Shown here: in pieces, positions 57,775-64,000 of the stretch
Numbering within the stretch: position 1 is the stretch's first letter
How the letters are laid out: each line of letters starts with the position of its first letter
NCBI GenBank assembly: GCA_021904315.1
Contig: CM038918.1
Span: 18,801,349 to 18,865,348 of the forward strand
Length of the DNA stretch: 64,000 bases
Reading direction: 5' to 3'
Source: Sphagnum magellanicum
Lineage: Eukaryota > Streptophyta > Sphagnopsida > Sphagnales > Sphagnaceae
Notes under the pieces: generated by a model
Databases searched by the model: none
What the model was told of the DNA's origin: nothing
What the model saw: the letters and a program-made list of their open reading frames with translations, nothing else
Translations under genes and position numbers: made by a program

Positions 57775-58003
57775 CATTTTGTTTTCATTTTTTAAGTTTC
57801 GCAGTGCTGGCGAGTATCCCAAAGAGACTCAGTCATAATTTGCTTAACTGGCCATACTTTTGTCCAGGAACATTAAAAGAGTAGCCACTAGGCATACATG
57901 TGGCGACTCGCTCCTCAAAAAGGAGCGTCTGGCGAATTGATTTCTAGAAAAAAAGCGATTTTCGCTAGAGAATTTGGGCACTGTGACCTTTTGGCGATTT
58001 TTA
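57775..58003 (+). repeat. dispersed repeat R1, copy 2
   Basis: Direct-orientation match of 4585-4820. It includes GAGTATCCC, CCAGGAACATTAAAAG, GGCATACATGTGGCGACTC and AATTTGGGCACTGTG. Confidence 0.65.
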
Positions 58004-58669
58004 GCCCCAGACAAAAAGGGCTGATCACGACTCATGACTCTTCCAATATCAATTTCCTATTAGAAACAGATAGATTCAAGTGAAGGCTCAACCAGAACCG
58101 AGTCACTAGCCAGAGCCCAATCAAGGAATTATCCACCAGACACACCAGCATGGCATCACAGAGAAACTTATCTACTATCGGAAGGTGCTATGTGGAATGT
58201 ATTATTTGATGTATGAGCGGGTGTCAGGATGGAATTTCTGATTCGCATTAACCAATTTTTCACTATTAAGTGATAGTCCTCACCTTGTTGGCTACATGAT
58301 GATGGGCCATGTGGACAAAATATCCGGTTCTCTTACACAGGAAGCAAGTTTTTGAGAAACTTTAGAGAGGGTAGGGGTGTCCCTAAAAGCCCAAGAAAGT
58401 ATGAGACTAGTGGGTCCAGCAGCAGGAGCAACACCTGCTTAATATCACCCATAATACCTCGGCAACTTCAACACACACTTGTCAAATAATTAATTAATTT
58501 TGAAATTTTCATTTCGAAAATAGAATATTCCTGAAGATTCCTCAAGTTCCTTGGAAAACATTTGGTCTTTTAAATGAATAATTTTGAGATTTTCATCATT
58601 TCTGAAAATCATAAAATTAGTGTCAAAGTTGCCAAGGTAGCAGGCACATACCCCAAACTTATAATGGGT

Positions 58670-59110
58670 ATTAGTCCAAGTTGTAAATGGTGATCAACAG
58701 TTTTGAGAATAGAACTTTCATGCAAGCCAATGCGAAGGCTCAGCATGCAGTCTGGGGAGCAAGTTTTTGTTTCTTTTGGGTTTGGGAATGGGGTAGAGTG
58801 GGATTTTTCATTTTTTCTTTCTTGTTAATGTGTTCCCAAGCTCTCAATTTCTTTCTTAAGACATCTAGCCTCTCATTTTTCATCCCATATTGTTCAGCCT
58901 TTGCTCAACCAACATCTATATATAGATTGTAAAGGAGTTAGGGGTGTGTGAGATGACACAGGGCAAAGGGAAGTATGACAAAGCATGATTTATTTTGAGG
59001 AGGGAAGTATATTCAGGTTTCTATGTTGTGAAGTTCCCCATGTTTCAAACATATTGGTGATGGGCCAATCAAATGGCTCCTTCAGGGGCAAAAAAACTGT
59101 GGGTGCACCT
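58670..59110 (+). repeat. dispersed repeat R2 (related to 50.8-51.4 kb and 60.23 kb)
   Basis: Begins AAATGGTGATCAACAGTTTTG, continues with AGCCAATGCGAAGGCTCAGCA, a GT-rich middle and TGTTCCCAAGCTCTC. It ends with a TATATATA segment and GGTGATGGGCCAATCAAATG. The same order is found at 50810-51410, and the CCAATCAAAA end recurs at 60280. Confidence 0.6.
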
Positions 59111-59535
59111 TTCCACTAATGAACAGAAACAAAAATAAGTACCCCGAAACTTGTCTAATTTTTCCTAGGATTTGTGTGTGAATTTCTAAAGAATAATTCA
59201 CCAAACATGGCCTTAACTACTTACAACATGAAAGAATGCTTAAGATTTGTCATCTTTCATGTATATGTTGTGGCGTAGTCACATTGGCAACCATCCAATG
59301 GGAGGACTTATCCAGGTTGGGATAGGGGACAGATAGGAAGTTTATTTATTTTTAGAATCCTGCTAATTTTCAGTAGCCCTGTAGGATAACATAGTTTAAC
59401 TGTGGCAAACTCTGCCATTTTCCCCTACTTTCCAGGTGAATGGTTTTGATAAAATTTCAAAAACACCCTTTCAAAGAGTTGCAGGTCGTTTTTATATTTT
59501 CCAACATGTGAAGTTTCTCACCCAAAACAAAATGC

Positions 59536-59991
59536 TAGTGTTGGGCAGTTATTCACTTCGTGAAGAAGCGTGAAGAAGCCTCCATTCTGATTTTATTTTT
59601 TAATTATTTCTCTCTCAGTTCATGTTCCAGTTCCAAACTTACATGTCCAACCTAGAACCTAATTCCAGGTGTATTTATTCTAAAATCAAAAATGATAATT
59701 CAGAATCTGGTTCCAGTTACAAAACTCAAAACAGGTTACTGTTCAACTTATGATGAACCATGCCAAAACTACTGGTTATTTGTAGGTTAGCCATTATTCT
59801 ACACTTGTTTCGGTTTGACACATAGGTGAAACTTGGGTTCTAGTTCTAATTTTGGTTCCTAAAATTCCCAGTTGTGATTCCAATGCTAATTGTAGAAACC
59901 TGGAACCAGTTTCAAGTAGGTACCTAGAAAGTTCCAGGTCAGTTGCTTGAAGCCTCGAAGGGACTTCAGTGGTAATTGCCCAACGCTGATA
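59536..59991. mobile_element. hAT-like non-autonomous element
   Basis: Left end TAGTGTTGGGCAGTTATTC and right end GGTAATTGCCCAACGCTG are imperfect terminal inverted repeats of the (C/T)AGTGTTGGGCA type common in hAT elements. The interior repeats GTTCCAG/CTGGAAC motifs and has no transposase. An 8 bp target duplication is not evident. Confidence 0.45.
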
Positions 59992-60229
59992 GAACCCTGT
60001 TTCAGGAGGTACAGGCGCGGATTTGAGAAGGTCCACTTTTATGAATTAGTAGTCACTTCAAAAACAAAGAAAATGTGCCATTGCTCCACGCAGGGGAAGG
60101 TCTCGCTGGCAGGCCCACGTAGAGGGACCTTCTTTTATAGAAAACTCTGATCGGCACGCTTCTTTAATTAATTTCCTATTAAAAACACTTATTAGTTGCA
60201 CGAAAGGTGAGGAACTGAGCCAGACTTCA

Positions 60230-60360
60230 AAATATAACCTTCTACTTTAGGGAAAATTCAACTTTATTTTTCTGGGTGATGCACCAATCAAAACTGGCTC
60301 ATCATACCAAAAACCAAAAAAAAGAATATTTATTGAACTTGGGAGGCACCCCCTCCATCA
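60230..60360 (+). repeat. terminal piece of dispersed repeat R2
   Basis: TTCTACTTTAGGGAAAATTC, GATGCACCAATCAAAACTGG and TTGAACTTGGGAGGCACC match the ends of the copies at 51300-51410 and 58990-59110. Confidence 0.55.
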
Positions 60361-60384
60361 AGTTATTACCGTATCCTAGTGTCC

Positions 60385-60625
60385 ATTTCCTCATTAACAA
60401 AACAAATTATTATTAATTTTCAAAACATGAATTCGTTTTTGCAAATTTGAATTTATTATTACTTCATCATCTACTATCATATTGTCGTTCAAGGAGTGAA
60501 ATTATATAGATTTTTAGCTGAAGATAATTACGGTGGTTTTCCACAACTCAACTTCATATTTTCATAAAAATTCATTTCACTGTTTTAAGGATTATTTATT
60601 TTTAAAATTGACCCTAGGGTAATGT
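60385..60625 (+). repeat. dispersed repeat R3, copy 2
   Basis: Direct-orientation match of 28780-29020. See that entry for landmarks. Confidence 0.6.
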
Positions 60626-60679
60626 AATTGAAACATGGATTATACTACCATACATTACCAATAAATTACACCATCTGAT

Positions 60680-60880
60680 TTCAAGTAGCCCATACCAAAA
60701 CTTTTAGTTATTAGGTCGTTAGCCATGGTTCTAGACTTACATTTTCTTTTTTAAAAACATGTAACCCAGGTCAAGTTTTGGTTTAACTTTCGTTTTAGTT
60801 CTAGTTCCAATTCTACAAACCTGTACACAGTTCCAAGTAGGTTCCTTGAAAGCTCGAGGTAAGTTGCTTGGAACCCCTAA
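60680..60880 (+). repeat. partial copy of the hAT-like element interior
   Basis: Matches 59750-59960 in direct orientation: CATACCAAAACTTTTAGTTATT, GTTAGCCAT, TTCTAGTTC, AAACCTG-x-ACAGTTCCAAGTAGGT and AGTTGCTTG. It runs up to the palindrome's inner edge. Confidence 0.6.
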
Positions 60881-61012
60881 ACACAATAGCCCCGAGCCTG
60901 CACAGTCCTCTTTCAACAGCCAATCACACTTCACATCATCTTGACATTGAAGGTTGAGAAATTTCATTCTGGTTACATAATTACGCGTGTGCTTAGTTTG
61001 TGTGCAGTGTTG

Positions 61013-61020
61013 TATATAAA
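61013..61020 (+). promoter_or_regulatory. TATA box of germin-like copy 2
   Basis: TATATAAA lies 264 bp upstream of the ATG at 61285. The 5' UTR would be about 235 bases. Confidence 0.55.
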
Positions 61021-61284
61021 ACGGATGCTGAATTGTCAGATAACATCAAACACCACCGGCATAGTATTCAGTGTAGTTCTAAGAGGGGACTTCTGACAGG
61101 GATAAACTGAGCACTTTCCCACATCCCACACAGGGAATTATCCAGGAGCTCCAGCTTGTGCTAGTTCATACACTCAGTTACATAACCTTACGTACTCTCT
61201 TCAGGTTTGCCAACCCAGCTGCACTAGATCTAGAGTTCCAACTGATTTCGATAAGTCACTGAGCTTTCATACTAAGCTGCAGCC

Positions 61285-62236
61285 ATGAAGAATTACAGTA
61301 CTGATCATCCACGCTCCTGTAGCGGCCAGGCTTGGAGCTCACTGTGGGGTGCAAATCTCGTGCATCATGTGTTCGCGTGCACTGCGCTAGCACTACTAGT
61401 CATCATGGCTGCAATGACGTCGACCATGGTGCAAGCCTCGGATCCAGATCAATTGCAGGATTTCTGCGTGGCAGATCTGTCCCCCACCAATCCTGTAAAA
61501 GTCAATGGCTTTCCTTGCAAGCGCAGCGCAAATGTTACTTCCAAAGACTTCCTCTTCACGGGCCTCCGTACAGCTGGTAATTCGCAATTCGACATATAAA
61601 AAGCTTTCACCTTTGCCATTACAAACATGTTTATATAATTGGCCAGCACGTCACAGATCATTGCTTTTCTTGTATGCTAGTCCAGCTGATGATGTACCCA
61701 TCGCATTCGAACAGGACTGAAAATTTAACACTCTTGTCTCATATCTTGCTGAATTGGGCCATTTGGTGATGTATTGAACAGCGAATGTCTCTACCACCGG
61801 TATAAAGGCCTCCGCAACATTTGCAACTGTGTTCGAGTACCCAGCTCTCAACACCCTCGGCATCTCCCACGTCCGACTGGATTTCGGTCCCGGGGGAGTT
61901 ATTCCTCCCCATACCCATCCTTTGGCTTCGGAGACATTGTACGTGCTGGAAGGCACCATTTTCACGGGATTTGTGAGCTACGAAGGTGTGCTGTACGCAG
62001 AAACCCTGCAAGTGGGAGACATGTACGTCTTCCCAAAAGGCACTATCCATTTCCAAATCAACGTAGGTACTGGACATGCCGCTTCCTTGAACGCTCTGAC
62101 TTCGCAGGATCCTGCGTTATTATTTGTAGCAAATCAGTTGCTGGGGAGCAACATCCCCGATGCAGTGCTGGAGACGTCCCTGGGAATAAATGCCACAGCG
62201 CTCAAATATCTCCAAGCCTCTCTTCCTTCCGTGTGA
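61285..62236 (+). CDS. germin-like protein, copy 2
   Basis: Exon 1 (61285-61576) and exon 2 (61782-62236) are joined across intron 61577-61781, which splits an Ala codon. The product is 248 residues and identical to copy 1. It is a secreted beta-barrel cupin with the four manganese ligands His141, His143, Glu148 and His187. The N-terminal hydrophobic segment starts about 27 residues after the first Met, longer than a typical germin signal, so a later Met (in MAAMTSTM) is unlikely but the exact mature start is unsure. Promoter, intron and 3' flank are shared exactly with copy 1, so the two genes should respond alike. Transcription runs rightwards, away from the spacer. Confidence 0.94.
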
Positions 62237-63096
62237 CTTGGTATTTGTGTGACTTGGTATTTATGTACTAGAGTCTACTTCCAAGCTGTGAATGAAAGAG
62301 TCGGCTGGCTTTAATCTCTACTAGTTCTTCAATTTTGTTGCCTGGGCGACCTTACAGATTTGTGCGACACCAACCTTGCAAGTCTTGAGCAACAGGTTTT
62401 ATTTATTTATTTAGTGAAGAATTTTGGAATTTTTCTTTTTAGATCATGATGATGAATCATATCCAATGGACTGATCATGTAATTTGTTCAAGCAATCATA
62501 AAATTATTTGAATTTGTTTTTGCCTTACATGTACATCGTTATAATCTTAATTGTTGTAATTTCAAAGATTAGAATTTATGTCAAATTGGAATGTACTTTC
62601 ATGTAGGAAAGCATTTTAAATTCCATACCAGTGCCCAAAGAAGACTTACTTGGTTTGTACCAATGGTCAGCGGTTACCTGATTTGGTTAGTTAGATTTGA
62701 AGGTTCCAGTTCTAGACTTCCGTATAAAGTTTAAACCAAACAGGAATGGGGTTTGATTTTTGGGCCCACAGTTTTGGAACCAGAAGCAGTTCATCGGAAA
62801 TTTTTAAGGTCAGACCTGGAATTTTGGGTTCCCATTTTTATTTTCAAAAAACTAGAGCCAGGGGTTAGTTCGAGATTAACCAGTGGGTCTTGGTTTGCTT
62901 GAGTGTCCAATCTTTGGTATGGTATGGGGTGTATTTTGTATTAAGAAAGTCCATGTTAAGGACTGATTTTGTTGGTGGTACCACTGTGAGAATTAAAATT
63001 TGATTATCAATTATAAATGTGAAGTATAATGATCTTGGAAAAGTCAGAGGGGGTCATGGCAAAAAAGATCAGCCTACACAATTTTGACGCGTATTA

Positions 63097-63635
63097 GTGA
63101 CGGCTACTGACTGGGCTAGGAGGAAAGCTCCTCTAGTTAGCACAAGGGGGGATGTGTTGCAAGAAGGGAATGGAAAGCTAAAGGGTGAAGCTGCTGTGGT
63201 GGTCCCAACTTCAGGTGATCACCATGAACCTCATGAAATTGTTGGTCCTTTAAGCGCCTGCTCCTTAGTGACAGATGGAAACCTGAAGTCTCCCCATGGG
63301 AAAAGATCAATTGGTGCTGATTAGACCTTTATAGAACATGGAAAAACATTCAAAGTGGCCAGGAGCCAAACGACCATGTAAGCCCTATTGAAACTCAGCA
63401 GCATGTGAGTGCAGAAAAGACCCAGGTGAATCTAAAGGTTGATGATAACGTGGAAAATGTCAATGATCTTGAAGCACAGGAGATAGTGAAAAGGACTAAA
63501 TGTAGTAAGTCGGGTGGGAAATCCAAGACAAAAGGGTCCACAATGGACAAAGCAGTTGTGACCAGAAGGAAGTCAAAGGAGAAGAGGGTAAAGACAAGAG
63601 CTCCAGGACCAGTAGATAGTCTCTGTCTTTTTTGA
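63097..63635 (+). pseudogene. unrecognised hydrophilic open reading frame with one frameshift
   Basis: The first part (ATDWARRKAPLVSTRGDVLQ, then EGNGKLKGEAAVVV, HEPHEIVGPLSA) stays open to 63324. The second part (RTWKNIQSGQEPNDHVSPIE, then DLEAQEIVKRTKCSK and a Lys/Arg-rich tail) follows in another frame from about 63321 to a TGA at 63633-63635. A small indel near 63320 would join them. Composition resembles the basic tail of a retroelement nucleic-acid-binding protein, but no motif proves this. The left arm holds only the first 54 codons. No ATG is evident. Confidence 0.4.
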
Positions 63636-64000
63636 TAACAAATTCAAGAGAATTTCCTTGATGTAGTTAGTGCATAATGTTAATAGTGATTTATTGCTAA
63701 GCACGACTTTGTTGATTCACCTTTAAGGTAACTCATAGTGAGTATTGAAGCTGCAGTATTGTGTCTGATGATGGTTTTCTTTGCATTCAATTGTTAGTTT
63801 TTGGGCATTGAATTGATATTAGCAATAGCTAACAAAGCAACTCTCATAGAGATGATTGGAAGCATACTTGGGAGGTTGTTCACAATTTTGTATGTGGTGG
63901 ACAACTAAAGCAAGAGCAGCAATAGATTCAATGCCCAAAGCAAAGATTGCTATGATGAAGTGGGATCTTGTGCTTTGTGTTCCCATCTTACAACCTTGTG
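63636..64000. other. no gene recognised at the right edge
   Basis: No coding frame or repeat can be supported. Confidence 0.5.

Larger units (their letters stand above)
57139..60919. other. spacer of the palindrome, repeat-rich, no gene
   Basis: About 3.8 kb of non-palindromic sequence made largely of dispersed repeats listed separately (57775, 58670, 59536, 60230, 60385, 60680). No credible coding frame exists. The first 40 bases on each inner side still show diverged homology between the arms. Confidence 0.6.
60920..63258 (+). repeat. right arm of the large inverted repeat
   Basis: Mirror of 54800-57138. The first base here (60920) is the first mismatch, and continuous identity covers 60921-63258. 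An open reading frame crosses the outer boundary at 63258 undisturbed, unlike on the left side. Confidence 0.93.

Overview
The window reads as nuclear DNA of a land plant. It is AT-rich and intron-containing, and it is dominated by old, decayed transposable elements with small gene islands. Identifiable genes are plant-type: polyphenol oxidase, germin-like proteins, a cytochrome b561-domain protein, TMEM18, and remnants of cytosolic aspartyl-tRNA synthetase. The secretory-type polyphenol oxidase and a type-III-like glutamine synthetase would fit a seedless plant (bryophyte, lycophyte or fern). That placement is inference and no species can be named.

Layout. 0-0.35 kb holds the 3' end of an unrecognised gene. 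0.35-14.7 kb is AT-rich relic DNA, with a decayed Ty3/gypsy reverse-transcriptase piece (8.16-8.55 kb) and degenerate AT-rich satellite-like arrays with duplicated and inverted blocks (9.8-14.3 kb). 14.7-25.8 kb is a nested transposon cluster: a gypsy gag-protease remnant; what looks like a CACTA end abutting it at 16,683, with DUF4216 and DUF4218 exons on the minus strand; three exons of a glutamine synthetase-like gene with a premature stop immediately upstream of those exons; then a long decayed LINE on the minus strand. 25.8-37.3 kb is gene-poor AT-rich DNA with a decayed organelle-type tRNA-Arg copy and C-rich/G-poor islands.

37.3-50 kb is the main gene island. It holds a four-exon cytochrome b561 gene with a one-base frameshift, TMEM18 (minus), a divergently placed aspartyl-tRNA synthetase pseudogene with an internal deletion, and a two-exon polyphenol oxidase (minus). 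Two copies of one MITE-like family flank part of this island in opposite orientation. 50-54.8 kb holds repeats, poly-G tracts and an unrecognised Cys-rich open reading frame.

54.8-63.26 kb is a large palindrome. Two arms of about 2.34 kb appear identical, each carrying a complete two-exon germin-like gene with its own TATA box, around a 3.8 kb spacer full of dispersed repeats. The germin genes are transcribed away from the spacer. The right arm runs into a decayed open reading frame that the left copy cuts off, so the right side is probably the older context.

The intact protein genes are independent housekeeping or cell-wall/redox genes (secreted germin-like proteins, secreted copper oxidase, membrane cytochrome b561, TMEM18). 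No operon-like linkage exists. Many lesions in the decayed elements are C-to-T or G-to-A changes, as expected if methylated cytosines deaminate.
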